A stretch of DNA of 64,000 nucleotides from Pseudomonas muyukensis (GTDB lineage: Bacteria; Pseudomonadota; Gammaproteobacteria; Pseudomonadales; Pseudomonadaceae): positions 3,376,501-3,440,500 of the forward strand of contig NZ_CP077073.1 of the NCBI RefSeq assembly GCF_019139535.1, given 5' to 3'. Within the stretch, counting starts at the first letter, position 1, and each line of letters opens with the position of its first letter. Below, one piece after another: positions 26,870 through 34,939 of this stretch. Under the pieces are notes generated by a model. The model was not told the DNA's origin, did not search any database, and worked only from the letters and a program-made list of their open reading frames with translations. A program made the translations under genes and the position numbers.

Positions 26870-27060
26870 GGGCTGGATCTGATAGGCGCTGCAAGGGTTG
26901 TGGCGGGCTCTTGGTGGCCTTGATGCGGTCCTTTCCCAGTTGCCGGTCTGGGGAGGGTGTTGGCGTTGAGCGAGTCCGCCGTTAGCCATGCAGCGCCTAT
27001 GAAACCGAGCGCCGCCCGCGCGGCGCTCGATCTGATAGGCGCTGCATATCTAACGGCGAA
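26870..27060. repeat. Repeat modules in the paaA-paaI gap
   Basis: Two repeat modules in 190 bp. One is GATCTGATAGGCGCTGCAAGG (from 26876) with a tail ending GGTCCTTTCCC, like that at about 19860-19910. The other is the GC hairpin GAGCGCCGC-CCGC-GCGGCGCTC (27007-27028) followed again by GATCTGATAGGCGCTGC. The whole paaA-paaI gap is 380 bp and shows no coding remnant of paaJ or paaK that I can read. A lone GATACAAA lies at 27086. Confidence 0.65.
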
Positions 27061-27126
27061 CCCACATCACGCAGACTGCAATTACGATACAAATCGCTCC
27101 CACACCTACCCAATACAAGTCAAACC

Positions 27127-27576
27127 TCAGTCGTGGCCGGCCTGCGGCGCGATCACGCTGCCGCGCACCTTGTAGGACTTGCCGCGAAACAGCGCAATCA
27201 GCTCGCCCTGCTGGTTCTCGATGCGCACGTCGTAGTTGCCGGTGCGGCCCTTGCGGCTCAGTTCGCGGGCATGGGCAATCAGCCGGTCGCCGTGCCAGGC
27301 CGGTGCCACGTAGTCGATGCTGCAGCCCAGGGCCACGGCGGCTTCGTCGTAGCTGTTGCAGGCGAAGGCGAAGGCCGAGTCGGCCAGGGCGAACAGGTAG
27401 CCGCCGTGGCAGGTGCCGTGGCCCTGGATCATGTCGGCGCGCACGGTCATGCCCAGGCGGGCGCTGCCGGGGCCGGCAGCGAGTAGTTCGATGCCCAGCC
27501 CCTGGCTGGCGGCGTCGCGGGCGAACATGGCTTGGGCGCAGGCTTGGGCCAGGGCTTGGGGGGAGTGTTCAGGCAT
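27127..27576 (-). CDS. paaI: Hydroxyphenylacetyl-CoA thioesterase PaaI
   Basis: A 149-aa hot-dog-fold thioesterase that releases CoA from dead-end hydroxyphenylacetyl-CoA species. The catalytic helix region reads GHGTCHGGYLFALADSAFAFACNS, as in PaaI. The ATG at 27576 has GGAGG seven bases upstream and overlaps the paaH 3' end by 8 bp. A longer in-frame version inside paaH is rejected. Confidence 0.94.
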   Translation of the reverse strand: MPEHSPQALAQACAQAMFARDAASQGLGIELLAAGPGSARLGMTVRADMIQGHGTCHGGYLFALADSAFAFACNSYDEAAVALGCSIDYVAPAWHGDRLIAHARELSRKGRTGNYDVRIENQQGELIALFRGKSYKVRGSVIAPQAGHD

Positions 27577-29086
27577 GCAGGCAGCCTCCTTCGGCGTGGG
27601 TGCGGCGCAGCAGCAGGGAAGGGCGATAGCGTGCCTCGCCGTAGCTGCGTTGCAGGTTGTCGAGCACCCGCAGGGTGAAGCCGACGCCGAGGCGATCGGC
27701 CCAGGCCAGCGGGCCACAGGGGTAATTGACCCCGGCGCGCATGGCCAGGTCGATGTCGCCAGCGCTGGCGACGCCTTGCAGCACGGCGTCGGCGGCTTCG
27801 TTGGCAAGGGTCACCACGGTGCGCAGCACCAGCAGGCCCGGCAGGTCGGCCAGCAAGCTGACCTTCAAGCCGGCCTGGCGTAGCAGCGCCACCGCCTGGT
27901 CACGCGCTTGAGGGGTGCAGTCAGCTGCCACGCTGATAGCGATGCGCGTGGCGCTGGCGTAGTCCAGGGCCAGGTCGAGCAACACCAGGTTGCGCAAGCC
28001 GTCCTCGCGGGCGCGCTGGCAGGCCAGGCGGCCATCGGACAAGGCCAGGGTGGCGTCGCCGACACGCAGCACGCCGGCACCAGCCCGCTCGCTGACGCCG
28101 ATACCCTGGCCGCGCAAGCGCTCGAGCAGCGGCTGCATCACGCCCAGGTGCCCCTCGACGACGCAGCGCTGCACCAGTGCCTGGCTGCCCAGCTCGTTGG
28201 CTGCAGGCGGCGCGCTGGCCTGGTCGTAACAATAGAAACCTCGGCCGCGCTTGCGTCCCAGGTGACCGGCATCGACCAGCGCCTTCTGCATCAGCGAGGG
28301 CTGGAAGCGTGGATCGCCGTAAAAGGCCTCAAACACCGAGCAGGTCACGGCATGGTTGACGTCATGGCCAATCAGGTCGGTCAGCTCGAAGGCGCCCATG
28401 GCAAAGCCACCAGCCTCCCGCATCACGGCATCGAGGGTGGCACAATCGGCGGCGCCTTCCTGCAACAGGCGCAGGCTCTCGGCATAGAACGGCCGGGCGA
28501 CCCGATTGACGATGAAACCTGGTGTCGAGCGGACCTGCACCGGCTGCTTGCCCCAGGCCTTGGCCGTGGCGTACAGCGTCGCGGCCAGTTGCGGATCGCT
28601 GGCCAGGCCCGACACCACCTCCACCAGTGGCATTCGCGGCGCGGGGTTGAAAAAATGCATGCCCAGCACCCGCTGCGGCTGCTGCAAGCCGGCGGCGAGG
28701 CTGTCGATCGACAGGGACGACGTGTTGCTGGCAAGGATACAGTCCTTGCCGCACAGGGCTTCGAGTTCGCGCAGCAGCGCTTGCTTGCTGGCGAGGTCCT
28801 CGACGATGGCCTCTATCACCAGGCGTGCTTCGCCCAGGGCGTCGAGGCTGTCGATCGGTTGCAATCGCTGGCAGATGGCAACCTGGGTGCGGGGGCTCAG
28901 CCGACCTTTCTCCACCAGGCGCGCCAGTTGTCGGTCGATGCCTCGCACCGCATCGGCTGCCGCGCCAGGGCGGTTGTCGTAGAGGCGCACGCGGTGGCCG
29001 GCCTCGGCCGCGACCTGGGCGATGCCTGCGCCCATGGCCCCGGCGCCGATCACCGCGACCAGGGCCGCGCTGTCGAGGGCGGCCAT
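27569..29086 (-). CDS. paaH: 3-hydroxyacyl-CoA dehydrogenase PaaH
   Basis: A 505-aa NAD-dependent dehydrogenase for 3-hydroxyadipyl-CoA in the phenylacetate pathway. The N-terminal Rossmann motif is GAGAMGAGIAQVAA (about residues 14-27). HFFNPAPRMPLVEVV and STPGFIVNRVARPFYAESLRL mark the HAD family, and a second C-terminal 3HCDH domain begins around residue 410. It is longer than fatty-acid HADs, as expected for PaaH. It is preceded by paaG (2 bp gap) and overlaps paaI. Confidence 0.94.
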   Translation of the reverse strand: MAALDSAALVAVIGAGAMGAGIAQVAAEAGHRVRLYDNRPGAAADAVRGIDRQLARLVEKGRLSPRTQVAICQRLQPIDSLDALGEARLVIEAIVEDLASKQALLRELEALCGKDCILASNTSSLSIDSLAAGLQQPQRVLGMHFFNPAPRMPLVEVVSGLASDPQLAATLYATAKAWGKQPVQVRSTPGFIVNRVARPFYAESLRLLQEGAADCATLDAVMREAGGFAMGAFELTDLIGHDVNHAVTCSVFEAFYGDPRFQPSLMQKALVDAGHLGRKRGRGFYCYDQASAPPAANELGSQALVQRCVVEGHLGVMQPLLERLRGQGIGVSERAGAGVLRVGDATLALSDGRLACQRAREDGLRNLVLLDLALDYASATRIAISVAADCTPQARDQAVALLRQAGLKVSLLADLPGLLVLRTVVTLANEAADAVLQGVASAGDIDLAMRAGVNYPCGPLAWADRLGVGFTLRVLDNLQRSYGEARYRPSLLLRRTHAEGGCLHA

Positions 29087-29088
29087 GC

Positions 29089-29883
29089 TCAGCGGCCCTT
29101 GAACACAGGGGTGCGCTTATCCATGAAGGCACCGACGCCTTCGCGGTAGTCCTCGCTGCGCCCGGCCAGGCGTTGCAGGTCGCGTTCAAGCTCCAGCTGC
29201 TGGTCGAAACTGTTATCGAAGCTCTGGTTGAGGGCGCGCTTGATCAGGGCCAGGCCGTAGGTGGGCTGGGTGGCGAGCTGGCGGGCCAGGGCCAGCGCCT
29301 CGTCACGCAGCGCGGCATCGTCCACCACCTGGTGGATCAGCCCCCATTGCTCGGCCTGCTCGGCGCTCAGGCGAGTGCCGAGCATGGCCAGCGCCTTGGC
29401 CCGGGCCATGCCGATCAGCCGCGGCAACTGCCAGGTACCGCCAGAGTCCGGCACCAGGCCGATCTTGCAGAACGCCTGGATGAAACTGGCCGAGCGCGCC
29501 GCCAGGACCAGGTCGCAGGCCAGCGGCAGGTTGGCACCGGCGCCGGCCGCCACGCCGTTGACTGCGCAGATCACCGGCAGCGGCAGGTCGCGCAGGCTGC
29601 GCACCAGGGGGTTGTAGAAGTTATCGATGGCTTCGGCCAGGTCGGGCATCTGCGCGCCCGGCGCTACGCTGCGGTCCGACAGGTCCTGGCCGGCGCAGAA
29701 GCCACGGCCTTCGGCGGTGAGCAGCAAGACCCGGGCGTGCTCGCTCTGGCGCACCTGGCGCAGGGCTTCGCGGACCTCCAGGTGCATGGCGGTGTTGAAG
29801 CTGTTCAATTGCTCGGGCCGGTTCAGCGAGAGCAGGGCAACGCCGTCGGCGTCGATGGAAAACAGGATGTGCTCGAAAGGCAT
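29089..29883 (-). CDS. paaG: 1,2-epoxyphenylacetyl-CoA isomerase PaaG
   Basis: A 264-aa crotonase-fold enzyme that opens the ring epoxide to oxepin-CoA. Oxyanion-hole segments are visible: RGFCAGQDLSDR (about 64-75) and NGVAAGAGANLPLACDL. GLVPDSGGTWQLPRLIG and the GQDL motif fit PaaG rather than PaaF. The ATG at 29883 is preferred because upstream sequence holds the promoter repeats. It is the first gene of paaGHI; relatives have paaF at this position. Confidence 0.93.
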   Translation of the reverse strand: MPFEHILFSIDADGVALLSLNRPEQLNSFNTAMHLEVREALRQVRQSEHARVLLLTAEGRGFCAGQDLSDRSVAPGAQMPDLAEAIDNFYNPLVRSLRDLPLPVICAVNGVAAGAGANLPLACDLVLAARSASFIQAFCKIGLVPDSGGTWQLPRLIGMARAKALAMLGTRLSAEQAEQWGLIHQVVDDAALRDEALALARQLATQPTYGLALIKRALNQSFDNSFDQQLELERDLQRLAGRSEDYREGVGAFMDKRTPVFKGR

Positions 29884-29925
29884 GGGGTGCTCGCTTGGTT
29901 GTGTCGATGGGAGGGTGCGCATTAT

Positions 29926-29963
29926 GATACTCAAATGTATCTCATGTATTGCAGTAATGTATC
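29926..29963 (-). promoter_or_regulatory. Candidate PaaX operator upstream of paaG
   Basis: The inverted repeat GATAC (29926-29930) TCAAAT GTATC (29937-29941) and a third half-site GTATC (29959-29963) lie 43-80 bp upstream of the paaG ATG. The half-sites match those before paaA. Assignment to PaaX is inference. Confidence 0.45.
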
Positions 29964-30006
29964 TTGTTTTTGGTAAGGGCAAGGCGTTGGGTATGTGGTG
30001 CCTTTG

Positions 30007-30262
30007 AGATCGAGCGCCGCCCGCGCGGCGCATCGCGGATGAATCCGCTCCTACATTTGTTGCAACGTGGCCATGTCTGAGAGGCCATGGTTGTTAGCCT
30101 GGTGCGCTCGACGCGGTTTTTGCGTGGGCGTTGCCGCCGCCCCGCCTTTCTTGCGCCCTGCGCCAAGGCTGGCAACCATGGCCTGACAGGTTCGGTACGT
30201 TGCAACAGATGTGGGAGCGGATTCATCCGCGATGCGCCGCGCGGGCGGCGCTCGATCTGATA
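30007..30262. repeat. REP-doublet / MITE-like element, copy 2 (inverted relative to copy 1)
   Basis: The same inverted ends as 16644-16904 (GC block, REP-like TCGCGGATGAATCCGCTCC, TGTTGCAACGTGGCCATG). The core reads as the reverse complement of copy 1 (GGTTTTTGCGTGGGC, GCGCCCTGCGCCAAGGCTGG). It sits in the paaG-paaY divergent region. The remaining about 240 bp of that region hold the paaG operator and the paaY promoter, including a GATACAAAA at 30297-30305. Confidence 0.8.
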
Positions 30263-30380
30263 GGCACGGCAAGGCCAACGCCCTGCACCCAAAAACGATA
30301 CAAAACCAGATGAAACGAGCAAGTAACAGCAACCAATAGACCCTCCATCCACCCCGCTAACCACATCGAGCCCTGCGCCC

Positions 30381-30980
30381 ATGCCCTGCTACCGCCTCGA
30401 CGGCCTCACCCCGGTGATCCACCCCAGCGCCTACGTCCACCCCAGCGCCGTACTGATCGGAGACGTGATCATCGGTGCCAACTGCTATGTCGGCCCACTC
30501 GCGGCACTGCGCGGCGACCTGGGGCGCATCGTCATGGAGGAGGGCGCCAACCTGCAGGACACCTGTGTGATGCACGGCTTCCCCGGTGGCGACACGGTGA
30601 TCGAACGCAACGGACATATCGGCCACGGCGCCGTCATCCATGGCTGCCGGATCGGCGAGGATGCCCTGGTGGGCATGAACGCGGTGGTGATGGACGGCGC
30701 ACACATCGCCCCGCGCTCCATCGTCGCCGCCACGGCCTTCGTCAAAGCCGGCTTCCAGTGCCCTGAGCAAAGCCTGGTGGTGGGCGCCCCAGCCGTGGTC
30801 AAGCGCCCGCTCAGCGACCAGGAACTGGCCTGGAAGCGCCGCGGCACGGCGGAGTACCACCGCCTGACGCAGCGCTGCATGGCAGGCCTGGTGGAGTGCG
30901 CGCCGCTGTCTGCCGCCGAGCCGCAGCGTCCGCGCATGGGCGATTCCGGGGTGCGGCCCAAGGCCGAGGGTGGCGCATGA
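30381..30980 (+). CDS. paaY: PaaY hexapeptide-repeat thioesterase
   Basis: A 199-aa left-handed beta-helix protein of the gamma-carbonic-anhydrase-like family: repeats YVHPSAVLIGDVIIGANCYVG, HIGHGAVIHGCRIGEDALVG and NAVVMDGAHIAPRSIVAA, with metal-binding histidines in MHGFPGG and GHIGHGAVIHG. PaaY hydrolyses toxic ring-opened CoA intermediates. It is divergent from paaG, with paaX starting 59 bp downstream on the same strand. The last 30 residues are a low-complexity tail. Confidence 0.93.
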   Translation: MPCYRLDGLTPVIHPSAYVHPSAVLIGDVIIGANCYVGPLAALRGDLGRIVMEEGANLQDTCVMHGFPGGDTVIERNGHIGHGAVIHGCRIGEDALVGMNAVVMDGAHIAPRSIVAATAFVKAGFQCPEQSLVVGAPAVVKRPLSDQELAWKRRGTAEYHRLTQRCMAGLVECAPLSAAEPQRPRMGDSGVRPKAEGGA

Positions 30981-31039
30981 GCCTTGCGCGGTCGCGGCAG
31001 GCAGGTATAGTCGAGGCTTTAGCCGTGCCTCGTCCCCTC

Positions 31040-31966
31040 ATGAGCAGCCTTGCCCCCCTGAATCACCTGATCACCCGCTTCCAGGAGCAGACACCGATCC
31101 GCGCCAGTTCGCTGATCATCACCCTGTACGGCGATGCCATCGAGCCCCACGGCGGCACGGTGTGGCTGGGCAGCCTGATCAACCTGCTGGAACCGATGGG
31201 CATCAACGAACGGTTGATCCGCACCTCGATCTTCCGCCTGACCAAGGAAGGCTGGCTAACCGCCGAGAAGGTCGGCCGGCGCAGTTACTACAGCTTGACC
31301 GGCACCGGCCGGCGGCGTTTCGAGAAGGCCTTCAAGCGCGTCTACAGCGCCAACCTGCCGGCGTGGAACGGCGCCTGGACGCTGGTGTTGCTCAGCCAAC
31401 TGGAGGCGCCCAAGCGCAAGGCCGTGCGCGAAGAACTGGAGTGGCAGGGGTTTGCCGCCATGGGCCCGAACCTGCTGGGTTGTCCGCGCAGCGATCGTAG
31501 CGACCTGGCCGCCACGCTGCGCGAACAGGACGCCGAGGATGGCAGCATCGTGTTCGAGACCCAGGCCCAGCAGGTGCTGGCCTCCAAGGCCCTGCGCGCC
31601 CAGGTGCGGGAAAGCTGGAACATCGACGAACTGGGGCAGCACTACAGCGAATTCATTCGTTTGTTCAGGCCACTTTGGCAAGCCATGAAAGCGCTGCAAG
31701 CACCTGAGCCGCAGGATTGTTTCCTCGCCCGCATGCTGCTGATTCACGAGTACCGCCGGCTGCTGCTGCGCGACCCGCAGTTGCCGGAAGAACTACTGCC
31801 CGGCGATTGGGAAGGGCGCGCCGCCCGGCAACTGTGCCGCAACCTGTATCGCCTGGTGCAGGCCAGGGCAGAGGAGTACCTAGCCGATGCGCTGGAAACG
31901 GCGGATGGGCCGTTGCCAGATGCCAACGAGAGTTACTTCCGCCGCTTTGGTGGGCTGGAGCCATGA
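31040..31966 (+). CDS. paaX: Phenylacetate operon repressor PaaX
   Basis: A 308-aa GntR-like repressor that responds to phenylacetyl-CoA. The N-terminal winged helix reads ASSLIITLYGDAIEPHGGTVWLGSLINLLEPMG and ERLIRTSIFRLTKEGWLTAEKVGRRSYY. The C-terminal effector domain includes WNGAWTLVLLSQLEAPKR and a conserved YRRLLLRDPQLPEELLPGDWEG. I chose the ATG at 31040 as the start typical of the family (SSLAPLNHLITRF). It converges with the first TccC-like gene, 21 bp away. Confidence 0.95.
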   Translation: MSSLAPLNHLITRFQEQTPIRASSLIITLYGDAIEPHGGTVWLGSLINLLEPMGINERLIRTSIFRLTKEGWLTAEKVGRRSYYSLTGTGRRRFEKAFKRVYSANLPAWNGAWTLVLLSQLEAPKRKAVREELEWQGFAAMGPNLLGCPRSDRSDLAATLREQDAEDGSIVFETQAQQVLASKALRAQVRESWNIDELGQHYSEFIRLFRPLWQAMKALQAPEPQDCFLARMLLIHEYRRLLLRDPQLPEELLPGDWEGRAARQLCRNLYRLVQARAEEYLADALETADGPLPDANESYFRRFGGLEP

Positions 31967-31987
31967 GTGAAGCCGGCAGCGCGGGGC

Positions 31988-34939
31988 TTAACTGCGAAAC
32001 GCATTGATATGAGCCCTGGTTTTCTGAATATTGGCCGTGGCCATTGTGTAGGTATTCATATAGTCATTTTTGAGCGCCCAGCCACCGGATAAAGGGTGCC
32101 TAATGACATCTATTTTTACACCGACATCCTGTCCATTTATGCCCCTGTCCTTCCTAGGTTGAGTCGTCCACCCCCCCGGCCCCAAGTCGCCCAGCCGTGT
32201 ACCGGCTTGCATGTACTGGACGCTCCTGCCATGGGTTTCGAACCCTTCCATGATGGATGCATGCAACTCGATTAAATAACCCTCAGCCCGCGCAAGGCTC
32301 TCGAGCATGGTGTCGATCAACTGCTCTTTTGTCAGTTTTGACGCCTTGAGAAGGTCTTCGACGGCATGGATGAAGCCAGAGAATGGGATAGATAAGCCCA
32401 TGGCTGCGTCACCGGCTTGTGTAATGGGCAGAACCACAGAGGTTTCGCCTCCAGCACGCTGCAGCGCATCGGTAAGACGGTCATTGGTACCACTGTCGCT
32501 CAGCTTGTCGCGGACTTTTTCGGGATGAAGCTTGTCCTTGAGAAAGTCTGTTGCCACCTCGCCTGCACCACGGGTTTGTTTTTTCATTTGATCGGCTATT
32601 TTTATGTTGGGGGTAGCCGGCACTTTTGGCAGGATGGCTTTTACCCCTTCTTTTGCCAGCAAATTCCCCAGGTAGGCCCCCTTGGGTCCCGCCACCACCA
32701 AGCCTGCAATACCTCCCAGCTTTCCGTAGAGCGTGGCAAGAATCTCCGCACCGACGGTGTAGGTAAAAGCAAAGGCAATCGCGGATCTTTTATTTTTCAG
32801 GAAAGCGGCAACGTGTTCGTGGGTCTCTTGGACAATACGTGAAGCAGCAGCTACACCCTGCATCTTGTGATACATCTCGTGGACGCTAATCGCATCCAGG
32901 CCGCTGTCATCGCTGAATGTCGTGGGATTGTTTCTTGCCATCGCGTACAAGTTGAGCCCATCGACGGCGCCTGCCGGATCGGCACTCAACCAACGCCCAA
33001 ACGGCTGGTAGTAGCGATAGCCGTAGTAGTACAGGCCCGTGGCATCGCGCTCCTTGCCCGAGTAGCGCACGGTCTTGTAGTCAGCCTCCACCTGGCTGCG
33101 CGCGGACCAGACCGCAGTACCGCCGTAGGGGTAGTATTCCTCTTGGCTAATGACCAACCCTTTGTCGTCCAGCTCCAGGCAACTGCTGCCGATGAGGTTG
33201 TCGTAGCTGTAGCGCAGGCCATCATTGGCAATGCCCCCCGGCAGCCCGCTGTCCCAATGCAGCGCCCGCACTTGCGCGCGCGCCGCCTGGCCAACCGTCA
33301 CCACCTGCAGCGCTTCCTTGGGCACGTCATCCTGGTGGCGCGTGCGGACTTCCAAACCCGGCAGGTAGAGCACACGCTGACGATGGGTCACCGCCTTGGC
33401 TTCGCGGCTGGAGGCTTTGACAATGCGCAGGCCGTCAGCGCCGTAGCGGTAGCTTTCCTGGTCATCCAGGCCCGCGACATCGCGCGCAACGGGGGTCACC
33501 CGCAACAGCTGTTCACGCCAGGTCCAATCCAGTGTCTGCCCAGGCTGCAACTGACGCTGGTTGCCTGCGGCATCGAAGAAGCTATCGACCAGCGCCGGAT
33601 CCGTGGTGAGGGTGTCTGGGACCGCGCGGTTGCTATGGCCGGATACCGTCAGGCTGAAGGTGAAGTCGTGCTCGGCGACGTCGCTGGTGTGGGCCGTGCT
33701 CAACAGGTTGCCGCCCCGATCGTAGGCATAGCGACGGGTGTAGTTGGCGTAGCTGCCATCGTTGACGGCCACGGGCAGGGCCGCTGGGCGCTGGCGGTTG
33801 TGTCGTCCTGAACCAGCCATTTCGCGGCCTGTGGCCGTGATCAGCTGGTACAAGGTGTCATAGCCATAGGTGTTGACCGCCTCGATGGCGCGGTTGCGGG
33901 CGAAGCGCCTGGCCTCGGCGGCATTGCTCACACGCAGCACGTTGCCAACCGGATCGAACGCATAGTGCAGGTCCTGCAGTACGGTTGCCTTTGCCGAGTG
34001 CTCGGTCTTCAGCCGTAGCAGCCGCTGGGTACGGGGCTCATAGGTAAAGTGGGTGACCACGTCGTTGGCATGGGCTTCGCGCAGCTTCTGGCCGGCGGCA
34101 GAGTAGCTGAGCGATGTGAGGACTGGCCGTTCGCCCATGCCCTTGAGGGCGAGGAGGGTGCCCGCCAGGCTTGCGGTGACGTCATAGTGGTGGCGTTGCC
34201 CATGCCCCTGGGCATCGACCTGGGTCAGCGGCGCCCCGGTTGCATCAACGCTGCAGCTGCTGGTGAATACATCAGGGGCGAGCAGGTCTGCCCAGGTGGC
34301 TTCGTCCGCGCCTTGCCAATCTGCGCTGTCGCCGTCCTCGAGCAGTTGTCGAGTGGCCGAAAGCGTCGCGCCGGTCAAACCCAGGCTGTCGAGTTGCTGC
34401 CGGCCGGCGGTGTCGTAGTGCCGGCTCAGTTGCCCGGCCAGGTTGCGCGCCTTCGCTGCCGGGTCGTTGGCCGCCCAGACCAGCCGCTCGGTTATCTGCG
34501 CGGGTGCGGCGGGCAGTTGCTCATCGACCTGGAGCAAACGCCCGGGCTGCGGCGCCTGTTCATAGTGCCAGCGGCGCATGACGCCTGTGGCGCCGACCCG
34601 CAGCAGCGGGCGACCGGCGCAGTCATTCAAGGTGATTACATTGCCAGCGTCGACGCTTTGGCTGGCAAGCACTGCGCCGGTAAATGCCGGCTGCAGGACC
34701 AGGTTGGCTTTTACGCTCGGGTCTGTCTGCTGGAGCGCGGCAAGCCTGGGGTCGATGCTTTGTACCGGATGGCCTAGGGCGTTGCACCGGTGTGCGGTGA
34801 TGCGCGTATCCAAGCCTGGCAGGTCAGGATGCCGGCAATAGCGTATTTCGCGAAGGACCTCTGCGCGATTGCCCTGTACAGTCACAGAGGGCGTGCCTTT
34901 ATGGAGCGCATGATTGTCAGCCACCGGGTCCACCCTCAT
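31988..34939 (-). CDS. TccC-like RHS toxin (tandem copy A)
   Basis: A 983-aa RHS-repeat protein with the N-terminus of insecticidal toxin complex C components (TPSVTVQGNRAEVLREIRYCRH, DTRITAHRC, SIDPRL) and YD-type repeats. It ends its core with KERDATGLYYYGYRYYQPF and DPAGAVDGLNLY (residues 654-665), the TcC autoprotease motif. The last about 310 residues are the variable tip, with hydrophobic stretches around residues 710-760 and a charged helical C-terminus. TcC proteins encapsulate and release the tip. No tcA/tcB genes are visible. The ATG overlaps the stop of copy B (ATGA), so the two are coupled. Confidence 0.88.
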   Translation of the reverse strand: MRVDPVADNHALHKGTPSVTVQGNRAEVLREIRYCRHPDLPGLDTRITAHRCNALGHPVQSIDPRLAALQQTDPSVKANLVLQPAFTGAVLASQSVDAGNVITLNDCAGRPLLRVGATGVMRRWHYEQAPQPGRLLQVDEQLPAAPAQITERLVWAANDPAAKARNLAGQLSRHYDTAGRQQLDSLGLTGATLSATRQLLEDGDSADWQGADEATWADLLAPDVFTSSCSVDATGAPLTQVDAQGHGQRHHYDVTASLAGTLLALKGMGERPVLTSLSYSAAGQKLREAHANDVVTHFTYEPRTQRLLRLKTEHSAKATVLQDLHYAFDPVGNVLRVSNAAEARRFARNRAIEAVNTYGYDTLYQLITATGREMAGSGRHNRQRPAALPVAVNDGSYANYTRRYAYDRGGNLLSTAHTSDVAEHDFTFSLTVSGHSNRAVPDTLTTDPALVDSFFDAAGNQRQLQPGQTLDWTWREQLLRVTPVARDVAGLDDQESYRYGADGLRIVKASSREAKAVTHRQRVLYLPGLEVRTRHQDDVPKEALQVVTVGQAARAQVRALHWDSGLPGGIANDGLRYSYDNLIGSSCLELDDKGLVISQEEYYPYGGTAVWSARSQVEADYKTVRYSGKERDATGLYYYGYRYYQPFGRWLSADPAGAVDGLNLYAMARNNPTTFSDDSGLDAISVHEMYHKMQGVAAASRIVQETHEHVAAFLKNKRSAIAFAFTYTVGAEILATLYGKLGGIAGLVVAGPKGAYLGNLLAKEGVKAILPKVPATPNIKIADQMKKQTRGAGEVATDFLKDKLHPEKVRDKLSDSGTNDRLTDALQRAGGETSVVLPITQAGDAAMGLSIPFSGFIHAVEDLLKASKLTKEQLIDTMLESLARAEGYLIELHASIMEGFETHGRSVQYMQAGTRLGDLGPGGWTTQPRKDRGINGQDVGVKIDVIRHPLSGGWALKNDYMNTYTMATANIQKTRAHINAFRS
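32954..34775. repeat. Near-identical RHS core, repeat unit A
   Basis: This block matches 35821-37642 base for base with a constant offset of 2867, so there are no net indels over about 1.8 kb. Only scattered substitutions are visible, for example at 33066-33068 and 33268-33274. Outside the block the two genes diverge sharply. Confidence 0.9.

Noticed and set aside
26747..27126. Degraded paaJ or paaK remnant in the paaI-paaA gap
   Set aside because: No frame gives thiolase or ligase-like sequence; only repeat modules are readable.
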